From positions 58,419,600 to 58,483,599 of the forward strand of contig CM055096.1 in assembly GCA_029204225.1 (NCBI GenBank): a stretch of DNA of 64,000 nucleotides, read 5' to 3'. The notes under the pieces were generated by a model that was given only the letters and a program-made list of their open reading frames with translations, ran no database searches and was not told where the DNA came from. Shown here one piece after another: positions 23,201 to 33,588 of this stretch. The first letter of the stretch is position 1. Every line of letters starts with the position of its first letter. Source of the DNA: Diphasiastrum complanatum. Its lineage: Eukaryota; Streptophyta; Lycopodiopsida; Lycopodiales; Lycopodiaceae. Position numbers and translations under genes: made by a program.

Positions 23201-23830
23201 ATTTCTTATCCTAAATCCCCAAACTCCTTACCCTAGACCCTAAACCTCAAGCTCCTTATAATAAACCCTACACCCCTTCTCCAAACTCCGAACCCCTTAC
23301 CCTTTCTCTAGATCCCTAAACCCCTTATCCCTTACCTAAATCTTTTTTTTTAGATTCCTTACTCTTAACCCTAAACCCCAAGCCCCTTACCCTAAAGCCT
23401 AAATTCCAAACTCGTTATCCTTACTCTAGATCTCTAAACTCCTTACCCCTTACTCTAAACTCTTTTTCCTAGATTCCTTATTCTAAACCCTAGATCCTTA
23501 ACTCCAAACTCCTTATCCTAAACCCGAAACTCCTTACACTGAATTCCAAATCCACCCTCTATCTTAAATCCCTTTTCCTAGATCTCTTACTCTCAACATT
23601 AAATCCTAATACACTTAGCCTACACATACAATACACCCAATGCACATAATTGAAGTCCTAAAGCATATCTACGAAATTGATGGATCTGATATGTCGGATT
23701 TGGCTAGTCAACAAGTAGCCTAGTTTGCAATCAAATCACACTATAGATGTGGTGGATTACTGATCGGATGACATGAATGTGGTGAATCCAAGTATGTAGA
23801 GCTGGCCCTTGGCGTGGGAAACTTCCATAA
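23201..23830. repeat. Interstitial telomere-like array with unique tail
   Basis: 23201-23640 is built from degenerate CCCTAAA-type words (CCCTAGACCCTAAACC, CTTACCCTTTCTCTAGATCC). It is the C-rich strand of the plant telomere heptamer mixed with TCCTTAC and TAGATC variants. 23641-23830 is a non-telomeric tail. The whole unit recurs inverted at 63406-64000 with the same tail, so it is a dispersed repeat unit and not a chromosome-end fusion scar. Confidence 0.8.
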
Positions 23831-24170
23831 GTGATGCCTATTTCATAAGTCATGTACTTATAAGTGCAATTTGATTTTAATGGCATTCAATGTCTTGGTA
23901 TTATGTTTCTACATTATTTAATTTATACATTTTTTATAATCAAAATTTTTCTAATTTATGTAGGAATTGATGGTAAGGTAGTCTCCCACCAAAGACGAGT
24001 ATGAGTATGTGTATTAAAAAAACATCCAATCCATCCTAGAGAGATGATTTAGAATCGATTGGGGTGGTTCTGAGATAAGGCATTGGAGAAAATTTGAACT
24101 TTAGTACATTCATGTGGTCTCTCACTCTCATCACATTTCTCTCTCTTCATAAACTCATTGTCTCATGTTT
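23831..24170. other. Unassigned sequence
   Basis: No frame or repeat is recognised. The right part (from about 24100) may be U3/R of the copia LTR whose end is at 24214, but the corresponding part of block B is missing, so I cannot confirm it. Confidence 0.35.
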
Positions 24171-24365
24171 GTTTTATACAAGCGCCGCAATCCCCAATAG
24201 GATTTTCACCAACATGATATCAGAGCTATTTTCGTAGCTTTAGCTTGATAAGCTTCCACAGTACAAGACTCTACCAACCGATAAAGTAATTGTCTTCTTG
24301 TTCTATAATCCAATACTAGATTTTCATTCTTAGGTCACTGATAGTTTTTCCTATCACCTAGACTA

Positions 24366-25217
24366 ATGTTCCAAATGGATTCCCAAGGGAAAGCCAGTCC
24401 TATCATGGACAAGCTTGATGGAGCCAATTACCATCTGTGGAAATTTAAGATGAAAATTGTACTAATGGCTAAAGAACTGTATGACGTTGTTACAGGTGCA
24501 GAAGGAAAACCTGAAGCAAATGACGCAGCAATCGGCAGATGGAAGCTGAAGGATGGAAAGGCTTTCACGCTGATCATCCACAACATTACAGATACCTTGA
24601 TCGACCATGTATCCGAGGCCCAAACATCGAAAGAAGTCTGGGACATCTTGAGCACACTATACGAAGTGCGAGATATAGTATCCAAGCTACATCTCAGGAA
24701 GAAATTTTACTCCCTCAAGATGGTGAATGGTGATTCCCTGCAGAATCACATCAACCAATTCAAGAACTTGCTGAAGAAAATGGACGTTGTCGGATTTGTC
24801 ATAGACGATCAAGACACAATAATTCAACTGCTTACAAGCTTTCCAAGCTCATATGATAGCTGGGTGATGATCATCATGACACATCCAAAACTGACTCTTT
24901 CGAGAGTCATTACTATGTTGTTGCAGGAAGACACGCGGAGGAACGAAGCCTCAATTTCCTCAGCTTATTCTCATGCCTTGTACACCAACAAGAGCACAAC
25001 TAATAAGAAGAAGAAGAAAGGTTCGAAGCAAACAAAGCAAGAACAGAATCCAACACAGCACAAAGAACAGTCAAATCCGCAGGGGAAGAAGAAGCTTTTG
25101 TGCATATACTACAAGCGAAACAACCATGAAATTCAAAATTGCCGGATACTGCAAACAAAGAACAACAACAAGGGACAGTCGAATCAAGTGGCAAATGCAG
25201 CTACAGAAGCTCCATAG
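24366..25217 (+). CDS. Copia gag polyprotein
   Basis: This is a complete 283-codon gag with start Met and no internal stop. The better start may be the second Met (MDSQGKASPIMDKLDG), which matches the B copy. Seen are NYHLWKFKMKIVLMAKELYD near residues 22-41, VWDILSTLYEVRD, LHLRKKFYSLKM and a Lys/Asn/Gln-rich tail. The zinc knuckle is damaged: CIYYKRNNHEIQNC has Tyr for the second Cys and Asn for Gly. It would form the particle shell, but RNA binding should be impaired. It sits 139 bases behind the primer site, the usual leader position. Confidence 0.8.
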   Translation: MFQMDSQGKASPIMDKLDGANYHLWKFKMKIVLMAKELYDVVTGAEGKPEANDAAIGRWKLKDGKAFTLIIHNITDTLIDHVSEAQTSKEVWDILSTLYEVRDIVSKLHLRKKFYSLKMVNGDSLQNHINQFKNLLKKMDVVGFVIDDQDTIIQLLTSFPSSYDSWVMIIMTHPKLTLSRVITMLLQEDTRRNEASISSAYSHALYTNKSTTNKKKKKGSKQTKQEQNPTQHKEQSNPQGKKKLLCIYYKRNNHEIQNCRILQTKNNNKGQSNQVANAATEAP

Positions 25218-25247
25218 ACTATTCAAGAAGCGGATCATGATGTCTTC

Positions 25248-25577
25248 ATGACCAGCCATCAAGGAGCATCCGGCGACAGTTCTTGGTTCCTGGATTCCAG
25301 AGCCACTCAGCACATGACCAATTTCATTAGCTGTTTCAAGTCCTATACACCTTCTAGTACCAATAAATATGTTCACCTTGGCGATAATAGCACACAAGCT
25401 ATTAAAGGTGAAGGTACTGTAAGATTGAGCTTTGCAAGTGACCAATCTAAGCTACTCTCTAAAGTCTTGTATGTACCAAACTTATCTACGAATATGCTCT
25501 CTATAAGTAGAATCACAGATCTAGAACATAGAGTAGAATTTGAGTGTGATCATTGCAAAGTAGTTGATAGAACATGA
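25248..25577 (+). pseudogene. Copia aspartic protease remnant
   Basis: The frame contains GDSSWFLDSRATQHMTNFIS. The canonical D-S-G is D-S-R here, a substitution expected to kill the enzyme. It is followed by YTPSSTNKYVHLGDNS, IKGEGTVRLSF and KVLYVPNLSTNMLSISRITD. A stop ends it after VVDRT. Gag stops at 25217, 31 bases upstream, so the polyprotein is also interrupted. Confidence 0.8.
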
Positions 25578-26984
25578 AGATTCTAGCACTCGAAAAGAGG
25601 CATGGATACTTGTATAAATTAAGTCATTTATACAAGTATTGTTCTTGATCTCGACTATCCTCGTGATAAAGTCGAGTTACTTGTCTGTCAAGACCTTCTA
25701 GTTGGTAAACAGACTAGGAAACCATTTAAGCAGCCACCCACGATCTCCCACAGACACCACATCCACTTTGTACTTTCTTCATCTGCACACCTATAAAATT
25801 ATGTATATATGTTGGGTACCATTTGTGTATTCCACAACGTGTGTGAAAAATAATTTCATCAGAAGCTTATCAGAGAAAGACAAAGTAGATGCTTTTGCGC
25901 ATCAATTCTTTGTATTGTCAGTAATAGGTTTATTCCTTTCATAGATTGGATTAGCTTTGTAGGACATGCAGTTTCGTTTGCTATTGTCTTGTGCTCAACA
26001 ACATTATTGACCTGTATATTTTGCTATACTTAATCTGATAATAGCTCTATTTGTTCTGTGTTCAGATTTGTGTCAATATTGCTATGCGTTTCTACATTCT
26101 GTCTGACTCTCTTATTGCTTAATCTGGCAGTCTGTTCTTAGCAAATTATTATTAGTCAAGTTGTTTGTGACTAATGTTAAGTCTTGCCTTTCACAACTGA
26201 TTATAAGTCAAGCTCAGTCTAGTTCTTCGCGAATCATTCGCGACTAATAATTTGTCTAGTTGTTCGCGACAAATTATCCTTCTGATGTTTTGTTGCTTAA
26301 TGTTGGGCTATGTAATCAGATCGAACGTGATCTCAATCACTAACATTCCGTTCATTTCTGATAGGCGTAGTCATGCTTAGGGAAAGAGTGAGATAGCTCA
26401 TTCCGCTGTGCACGAACACTTTCTGTTCGAGTTTGTTTCTCTTTCGAGTTTCGAGTTCGCTTTTTTTCATGTTCGTTTCTTTTAAAGCTAATTTTTGTTC
26501 CTCTCTCTCACACACCCTCGTTCTCCAACAGAAAAAGCCTTCCTCTCGCTAGAGAGAGAATCCAACAAAATACACTCAGGTAGAGAGAGCAGATCAAGAT
26601 TGCCAAAATAGTGTAGAAATCTCATTCACTCCAAAAAAGCTCTCTAACTTGATTGGACCAATTTGATGGATTCCTAGCTTTTGATTTTTTACTAACTCTC
26701 ATGCCAACACATAGTGATGAGACACACACCCAACCTCAACTTGAAAAATGTAATGTCACTTTCTACTTTTGGCCTAATCATGACTTGGCATTTCTACAAG
26801 TCTATTTTGCCACTAATGCCAAAAATGGCCCTATCACCTACTCACACATAAATAGATGTCTATAAAACTTTAAGTACCCCCCACTCAACATGACTGAAAC
26901 ACTTTTGCTTATTTTCCACATGTGTGAGACTTCCTCACATACAAGAATTTGTGAAATATCCAAGCTAGATCTTGCTAGTTTTTC
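25578..26984. other. Unassigned interior or flank; contains a CGCGAC-rich repeat zone
   Basis: No coding domain is recognised. 26140-26280 repeats the words GTCAAGTTGTT, GCGACTAATAATTTGTCTAG and TTCGCGAC in both orientations. 26660-26870 is plain AT-rich DNA. CCACATGTGTGAG near 26919 resembles the LTR palindrome and may mark a decayed LTR. Confidence 0.35.
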
Positions 26985-27280
26985 ACAAAACGGGTAGCTT
27001 GAAATGTAATACGGGAACATCATATATCTAAACACCAATTTTTGAGAGTAAACTCATGCAATTGAGGTTTATTTTGAGGTTTAAAAAACACTTATTATGA
27101 GGTCCATATCTCTAGTTATTCCAGGTCCATAGTTGCGATTACTCTGTGGTCTATTCCAAGGTGCCACAATTTTAAAAAAAAAAACTAAAACAAAATGGAG
27201 CCATGTGTTGGCTCCATTCTACCCCAAAATGGGACTCCATTAGACCCCAGAAGTCTTGTCACCACTTGCAAAATTTTTGT
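26985..27280. repeat. Dispersed repeat, copy 1
   Basis: It matches 60541-60830 in the same orientation. Shared blocks include TGTAATACGG, CATCATATATCTAAAC, TTATTATGAGGTCC, GGTCTATTCCAAGGTGCCA and TTGGCTCCATTCTACCC, each with an A-rich run in the middle. There is no coding content, and its class is unknown. Confidence 0.75.
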
Positions 27281-27526
27281 TGGTGTAGTTGATTAAAAAT
27301 TAAAAAAACATAGAGTTAAATTTGTGCAATTAAATTAAGTATGAAAGACTAAAAACAAGTTTTAAATATCAATATGTAAAAAAAAATGGTCCAAGCTCAA
27401 CATGTTTATAACATCAATAGTTTATACAAAATTATTGTCTTGTTAAAGAAAATGATAAATGCATATGTATAAAAAATTTAAACTCTAACTAGATCTATTT
27501 GAGTGACTTTCGGGACTTTGCATTAA

Positions 27527-27623
27527 ACATGTTGCTTTCCTTTTGATGTTTCATATCTTACGTACTGCTCTATGCAAGAAGAGAATTGCCTCATTCCCGA
27601 CGTATTGCTTTATTACTAAGTCT
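27527..27623. repeat. 97-bp segment repeated inverted at 49049-49143
   Basis: Running from ACATGTTGCTTTCCTTTTG to TTATTACTAAGTCT, this stretch is the reverse complement of 49049-49143 with only about two or three differences. At 49 kb it borders the 3' side of the germin-like pseudogene. Confidence 0.85.
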
Positions 27624-27754
27624 AGATATACCTCAGTCTTAATCAATGGAGGTCAGATTTAGTTGGTTACGTTGTCATCTTTTTCTATGAACTGGACCGT
27701 TGTATTTCACTTCTGTTTTATACCTTAGTATCGCAGCCCACATCCTGAGATTTA

Positions 27755-27991
27755 TTGAAGTCCTTGTTTGTTTGGAATGGATCTCTCAAATCCATTCATA
27801 ATGGAAATGTGATGGTGCTGCAGCCTACTAAAGTTCCTATTAATTCCTCCTATCTTCTGGCACGTGAGATTTGGCCCGGCAAGTGCCTCGCTTCTGCTGT
27901 CCGCCCAGCATTGGGATCCAGTGTTCGGGAAACCTTTTTGAGGTTTCCATCCAAAAACCGATATGTGAAAAAGTTCTTCGGTCTCTATTGA
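27755..27991 (+). other. Unidentified 78-codon open frame
   Basis: The frame encodes a basic protein beginning MKSLFVWNGSLKS, with REIWPGKCLASAVRPALG in the middle. I recognise no family. It lies in a comparatively GC-rich island (27740-28140) that differs from its retrotransposon neighbours and could be a captured host-gene fragment. An overlapping minus-strand frame of similar length is equally plausible, so coding status is doubtful. Confidence 0.2.
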
Positions 27992-28269
27992 GTGACATGC
28001 TCTTACTTGCCGGTATTCCCTTATAAAACCCAAGATTTATGACATAAAAAATCTTGTACAATTTTTGCCATGCCAGTTTTTGGGAAAAGATGTCGGTTCC
28101 ATTCTTGAACTATGTCGGCTTTCCCGAACACTGACTAGGCTCCTTGCTACTGCTGGCCACATGGCATACCTCAGATTATAAGTTTACTAGTAAGTCTAGA
28201 ATGAGTTTTGGCCTCATATTGACAATTTACCAAAATATGACTAAACTAGACTAAACTAGTTGAAATCTC

Positions 28270-29081
28270 TCACACTCCCTCTTCAACTAGTTTTGGCATC
28301 GTTTTGACAATAGAGCTTTGATCCAACTTTAGAATGATCTCCATCCTAAGTATAGATCTCCTTTCTAAGGTTATAAAGTATCTTTTATAATTGATATAGA
28401 GAAAAGTGTCCAAATTGGATGCTTCACTATTTCTTACATCAATTTTACACATCAAGATATAACTAGAACTTGAAGAGCCAAATAGAATGTGAATGAAATG
28501 ATTCCTCCATGCTTCAAACTTTGAACTCTCTGAAAAATTACGACAACCAGACAATAAATGTGAGTGATGGCCATTTGCTTGCTTGTGTCCTCCAACTTGT
28601 CCTTTCTTGATATGTCTCCACCATAAAACTCCATGAATGCTGAGCCTCCATCTCCATCTTGCCAGAATATATCATTGATACTTGATGACTTGGCCATGAG
28701 TGATTGATATAATGAACCTTCAATAGCTTCATTTCCATCAGCAAAACCAGCCAAGAATGCTAGTACAACTCCAACAATAAGATATTGCAAGATAATGTAG
28801 CTAGTTTGTACATATCTTGACAATTTGCAAACATCCACATGAAATAGCTCAAACATGAGATAGAACAAGTAAAGTAAACTTGAACCACACTTCCTTGCTA
28901 CTCCTTTGACCTTATTTGAGTCTTTAACAAGCTTAAAAAACAGATCCAAAACATCTTTGCTAAATAACCTTCTTTTGATGCTCTTGACTAGCTCCAAATT
29001 GCCACCTTTCCTTTTGTGTTGTTGAATCCCTTTGAGACCAACCTCTTGATCTTCCTCTTGACCATAAAAGTCATTGAACAA
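28270..29081 (-). pseudogene. Long open frame replacing pol, left part; unidentified
   Basis: A 209-codon frame (29081-28452) has a hydrophobic middle (YIILQYLIVGVVLAFLAGF) that could span a membrane and basic ends. No pol domain is recognisable. Given its position it is probably a decayed or rearranged element interior. The short frame 28554-28270 may be its continuation. Similar interior sequence (CATGCTTC...GAACTCTCT) appears near 5980-6000. Confidence 0.35.
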
Positions 29082-29084
29082 AAT

Positions 29085-29822
29085 TTATTTTTCAGATCCA
29101 TTACTTGCTTTTCTAGTATGAAAACCATGAGAACCAATATCCACTTGCATAGCATCATCTACACAAAAAGATTCTCCGAAACATGTGAGTAAAGCAAGGT
29201 GAGTCGCTTCCACTTGCTTACCTATCTCTTGATCATCAAAGATATCAAAGATATAAATATCTTCACAATCATAGAATTCACAATCATAGAATCCTTTGAG
29301 TTGATGAAGAGATGTGAGATCCATGCCTTGGATCTTCCCAAGAACCAATCTTCCATTGCTCGTTCCTTCATAAGACTCCCTCTTAATGATTACATCATAA
29401 GAAACAGAAACCTCAAGGACATTAGAAGCCATGAAAAAAATGATTAGTACCTTTAACATAAGGATGATTGAAGAACTCTCTATTTTCAAACAAGAACTTC
29501 TACTCAATTTTTTAGGTAATGATTCATATGATGATGATTCTTCCTCACTATCATTCACAATGACATCATTCAATGTACACCCTACTTTGAACTCTTCACA
29601 TTCTTCTCTTCTCCTTGACTTGTGACTATCTCCCTCTCCAAGTCTCATGATAGAACCATTTGATCTACTCTCTTTATGAAGACATGTGACTCCACTTGCT
29701 ACAAAAATGACTTTATTGGACTCATCAAAAAAGAATGTAGAAGAACCATCTCCTTCATGAATGCACCTAGCAACATCTTTTTCCATATGGTCAAAGAAAT
29801 CATTAACAACAATATTTTCCAA
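29085..29822 (-). pseudogene. Open frame in pol position with traces of copia integrase
   Basis: This is a 245-codon frame without stops. Two short stretches echo copia pol: YESLPKKLSRSSCLK (compare GLPKKLARCGKLCE at 55366) and HLALLTCFGESFCVDDAM (compare the LTSFDEPTCVDEA linker at 20400). The rest, including a hydrophobic stretch IILMLKVLIIFFMASNVLEV, matches nothing I know. It may be an internally deleted and scrambled pol that stayed open by chance, or an additional element gene. Confidence 0.35.
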
Positions 29823-30205
29823 GGAAGAACCTTCACCTCCATTGATGAAGTTAGCTCTTTCCTTACCTTTTGCATGCTTTCACTTGCCTTGAAGAACCAT
29901 TGAAACACCATCACTATCCTCAAGACTAGCCAAGTTAGCACAAAGATGAACATCTCCAAGAAGCATATTAGATCTTGCCCTAGATCTAGCATAAGGAAGC
30001 TTTTTAGACTTTGCATAAGATCCACCAATCTTATTGATGCTAAAAGGTAACTTTGGAAAGTTGATACCAATCTCTTTTTCCATTCTATCCTTTTTGTTAG
30101 CCATAACAAAAGCATCAAACTTGAAAAGTCTACCTTGTCTATTCCCCTAGCAACCAAGATTTTGTCCTTTGTAATGAAACAAACATCACCACCAAACTTT
30201 ACCAT
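29823..30205 (-). pseudogene. GAG-pre-integrase region, decayed
   Basis: Two overlapping frames each carry part of the signature. One has MVKFGGDVCFITKDKILVARG, which follows the protease linker. The other has LPFSINKIGG and SKKLPYARSRARSN, which correspond to the family's LxSINxVCEPC and SHRIPYTRSTSR. The Cys pair is lost. Confidence 0.55.
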
Positions 30206-30208
30206 GTA

Positions 30209-30424
30209 TCATTTCTCTATCATTTGACCAACACTTAGCAAATTCTTTGAAAGTGAAGGAATGTAAATAACACCATCAAGTCTTGCTTTCCTATTAGTAG
30301 AATGAAATATAGGAATCGAACCAATACCTTCAATCACACACTCACCACCATTGGCCATGTGAATTGCTTTCTTGGCTCCATCATAAGTGACCAAAGAAGT
30401 AAAGAACTCCTTATGAGTAGTCAT
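30209..30424 (-). pseudogene. Copia protease, C-terminal half
   Basis: The frame reads MTTHKEFFTSLVTYDGAKK, ECVIEGIGSIPIFHST and GVIYIPSLSKNLLSVGQMIE, the second half of copia protease plus linker. The catalytic D-S-G lies just upstream, where the frame is broken near 30445 (a stop follows the Asp-Ser codons region). Confidence 0.75.
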
Positions 30425-30448
30425 GTGTGAACTAGCTCCACTATCAAT

Positions 30449-30940
30449 TCACCATGAATCTTTGTCACCTTCACTTGATATTAGACTTGAAGAACACATC
30501 AAAAGAGAATCACCACCACCTAGATCCTCATCATTAGTAGTAAAGCTGATTTGCTCGCTACCTTCATCTCTTTTCTTCTTCAAACATTCATTTGCAAAAT
30601 GCACTTTGATTTCACAATAAAAGCATTTCAACTTAGACTTATCTTTCTTTTTGCCAAAAGATAAAGTCTCACCTTGATCTTTCCCTTTAGACCACTTGCC
30701 TTTGCCTTTGCCCTTGAACTTGCCTTTGATGAACATAGCCTCCTCTTCAAAATGAGATGTCGAAGTAGATCCACCTCCTCTTGATTGAAGCCTATACTTC
30801 TCATTCACCAAGATCTCTTGCAAATCCACAATACTTGACAAAGTCTTTTGAATAGCAAAACTTTGAACAGGATTAGCATGATCATCCAACAAGCCATTAA
30901 GTATAGCTTGAACAAGTTCTACCTCCTTACTAGCTTTCAT
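30449..30940 (-). pseudogene. Copia gag, C-terminal half with zinc knuckle
   Basis: The frame reads VELVQAILNGLLDDHANPVQSF, then a Lys/Gly-rich stretch (KFKGKGKGKWSKGKDQGE), then a knuckle CFYCEIKVHFANEC whose Gly-His is changed to Val-His, then an acidic linker into the protease. It overlaps the N-terminal gag frame by a few codons through a one-base shift. Confidence 0.8.
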
Positions 30941-31427
30941 CGATACATGCTAACTCATCATTGAATGCCTTAACCCTCAAAACAAAAGCATGAGTACTCT
31001 TTTGCTTCTTTTGCAAACTTTGAAAGATTTGCCTCCTAAGAGTAAGAACTCTTGATGTAGATTTGGATTCATAAAGCTTCTTTAAAGCTTCCCAAGCCTC
31101 CAAAGACGATGTGCACTTACCAACTTCCTTGAGAAGTTCATTGGTAACATTCATCTTATTCATGTGTAGAGCTCTTTTAGCTCTCTTGTCATACCTCACT
31201 TGTTCTTGAGGTGCTTGAGGCCTCTCCTCCACACCTGTAACAATCTCCATCAACTTATTCATCTCCAATAAGAACTCCATCCTCACTTTCCAAGTAGAAT
31301 GGTTGATTGACGTAAGCCTATCATTGCCTTCCAACATGAAGCCTCCACTTGTAGTCATGTTGCAATGACCTGATCTTCTTCTTTCAACCTGTTCGAATGC
31401 ACAAAGAACTCTCTTTAATTTCAACAA
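30930..31427 (-). pseudogene. Copia gag, N-terminal half
   Basis: From about codon 24 the frame is a clean gag N-terminus: MTTSGGFMLEGNDRLTSINH, STWKVRMEFLLEMNKLMEIV, LHMNKMNVTNELLKEVG and KKLYESKSTSRVLTLRRQI. The real start is probably that MTTSG methionine (about 31358), as in the B-block copy at 46586. The frame ends at a shift near 30935. Confidence 0.85.
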
Positions 31428-32253
31428 ATGAACTCAAGAAGATATCACAAAGATATGAAATCTCTCAAATATCTTCTAGCACTCTAACTAGAAAATCAAC
31501 ACATAGAATAGTGAAATCTTGATCAACCTATGATCTATCCTCAATCTAATGATTGTTGCCACTTTCTAAGATTGAAACACACTCAAATGAAGTTCAGTAA
31601 CCTCACAAACTAGAGATCCAATCAAAATTAGGGTTTTGACAAAATCACAAAAAGTTGAACATCTCAAATTCTACATGCAATTTCTAAAAACTTGATATAT
31701 CTTCTTGTAGACTCCACTGAGACCTTCCTAATGCACCAAAAATCGTATAATTTCAGTAAGCCAAGTGTGAAATTGGAATTGATCAAGTATATAACCATAT
31801 ATTGAGTTTTGACTTAATAACAATAAATGATCATTCTACACATAGAATTGCAAGATATCATCAAGAGAGTGCACCAATGAGTAGTAGAACCCAAAGAGAA
31901 CCATGTATAATGATGAAATGAGAGAGAGAAGAGAAAAGTGAGAAGATGTGTCTCTTCACGAGTTGTATCTTTTTATAGAGTGTCCAAACCCTATTTGGCC
32001 ACTTGGCTTTCCCTCCAAAATGTAAACCCTACAATTTTTGGGTCTAGATTCAATGTACCCAAAGTTCAAATTTGAATCTCTCTCAAACTTGACTACTAAC
32101 TTTCCCACACTTTCAAAAAGTGTTTACTGAATGTACTTTAAACTAATATAACATCGAAAAGTTTATCTCTAAATCTAAAATGAGTTTTGGCCTCATATTG
32201 ACAATTTACCAAAATATGACTAAACTAGACTAAACTAGTTGAAATCTCTCACA
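31428..32253 (-). mobile_element. Leader and 5' LTR of the minus-strand copia element
   Basis: 31428-31790 is leader sequence closely similar to 46600-47030 upstream of another gag. From about 31790 it passes without a primer site into the LTR, which then matches 6290-6689. A TATA-like box on the minus strand is at about 31970-31980 (CTATAAAAAG). The LTR ends ATCTCTCACA. Confidence 0.7.
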
Positions 32254-32602
32254 TCTATGTCCACCGACTAGGTTAAGTGCACCAAATAACCCTGGTAACT
32301 AGGAATACATAGTAGATCCATAGAAGATTAATCATGCACATATGAGAATAATATTACTATGACCCAGTACATAAACACATATGTCCTTATCTAGTAGATT
32401 CCTCCGAAATCCGCATATGTTACTCTCATATCTCACTGAGAATCTTGTAACTCAGCTACAAAAGAACTATATTTCTCTTGAGTAAATAACATATTTGGGA
32501 CATCTCTGAGACTAAGAACACATTCTCTCTCATGAGTTTTCCAACCCACTTACCTCTTGCCACCAAATTTCTTTCATTTAATCAACCCCTCACAGATCCT
32601 GT
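32254..32602. other. Unassigned sequence between two LTRs (block B)
   Basis: Same sequence as 6690-7038, at a few percent divergence. No gene or repeat is recognised. Confidence 0.4.
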
Positions 32603-33261
32603 TGTCAAAAATCAAAATAATGGACTCATTTTGATATACAAAAGATCAATAAGAGTGATTGGAATTTTGAATGTTGATCAATCTTCAAACTAGCACCCAA
32701 AACTAGCTTTTACTTGACAATTTCTACACATCCAAGAAGAACAACCAAAGATAATGATCAAATGGCTTCACACGAAGTACAGCAAGTGTACAACTTGCTA
32801 ATAGCAAATAAGTTTACTTATCAAATCCTAAGCATACATTCAAAAAGAACTTGCTTAATAGAGTGGAAACACCAAGATTGCTCCCAAATCAATGTTTCTC
32901 ATCATTAACCTCATAATGGATCCATCATGGATCAAGTACACAATCATCATAATCTCTCTCTAGGATGCTTCCAGCACGTGTGGGATAGCTCATTGTACTC
33001 ATCCATATCCACTTTGGATAAGATCTATCTAATTTGCCACATCACCATTGGTGGTTAGTGTTGACCTTCTAGATTCCTACAATCTAGGAGATAACTCCTA
33101 CAATTTAGGAGATTTGACATTTGATTCAAATAAAATCTAAGTACAATGGACATAAATATTATGAGTGACATTTTACACATGTATACAGGTCCTCACACGT
33201 GTGGATCCACATAGATATCAAACAAATTGCATTTACAAGGTAAAAATTGTAAAATCTAACA
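32603..33261 (-). mobile_element. 3' LTR of a minus-strand copia element (block B)
   Basis: A 659-bp LTR starts TGTCAAAAATC and ends ATCTAACA, with the reversed polypurine tract CTCCTCCTC directly after it. It is the B counterpart of 7039-7698 and keeps the TG terminus that A has lost. Confidence 0.8.
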
Positions 33262-33273
33262 CTCCTCCTCAAT

Positions 33274-33588
33274 TTTTACTTTGATACATCTATGGTACAT
33301 CTATCTACAACACCTAAGGCTGATCTTAACTTGATAAATGAAGCATTTGGCAAGGCATTAGTGAGTAGATCAGCAAGGCAATCTGAAGAAGATACATGTT
33401 GCAACTTGATCTCCTTTGCTTGAATCTTTTCCCTCACAAAATGGTGAGCAATCTCTATGTGCTTGCACCTTGCATGGAATGTGGGTTTGGTTGCTAATGC
33501 TTGGCTTGATTGGTTGTCACAATATATGATTGGCTACTCCTTAGCCTCCATGACTTGTAGCTCCACCAATAGCCTCTTTAACCACAAG
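33274..33588 (-). pseudogene. Truncated copia RNase H
   Basis: It corresponds to 7713-8025 of block A, the C-terminal end of RNase H. It is cut inside the domain at 33588, where the 6.1-kb deletion joins it to the CACTA block. Stops are present, for example near 33540. Confidence 0.8.

Larger units (their letters stand above)
6290..25577 (+). repeat. Segmental duplication, block A (colinear with block B, 31815-49048)
   Basis: Five unrelated pieces recur in the same order and orientation in both blocks. Matches (A/B) are: LTR and flank 6290-8025/31815-33588; CACTA block 14115-18626/33589-40660; minus copia 18993-21997/41092-43179; gypsy-like insertion 21998-23200/43180-44412; plus copia 24171-25570/47669-49048. 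Differences are substitutions plus discrete gaps: 8026-14114 is present only in A, 34516-36523 only in B, 38855-39545 only in B, and 19407-20319 only in A. An ancient duplication explains this better than independent insertion. Unresolved haplotype copies in the assembly are an alternative. Confidence 0.8.
24171..25577 (+). mobile_element. Plus-strand copia element, block A: LTR end, primer site, gag, protease
   Basis: TGTTTGTTTTATACAAGCGC to TTCACCAACA (24171-24214) is an LTR end followed by TGATATCAGAGC (24215-24226), a one-base variant of the copia primer site. Gag (24366-25217) and protease (25248-25577) follow. The element stops after the protease and no integrase or RT is found. The sister copy is at 47669-49048. 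Confidence 0.8.
28190..32253 (-). mobile_element. Minus-strand copia element, gag-protease type, non-autonomous looking
   Basis: LTR remnants bound it: 28190-28274 on the left (3' LTR, truncated) and about 31790-32253 on the right (5' LTR; it ends ATCTCTCACA exactly as the left one does). Inside, on the minus strand, are gag (31427-30449), protease (30424-30209) and an about 1.9-kb region with long open frames in place of integrase, RT and RNase H. No primer site survives near 31790. Confidence 0.75.

Noticed and set aside
23201-23640. True telomere or chromosome-fusion site
   Set aside because: The repeats are highly degenerate, mixed with other words, and carry the same unique tail as the copy at 63.4 kb.
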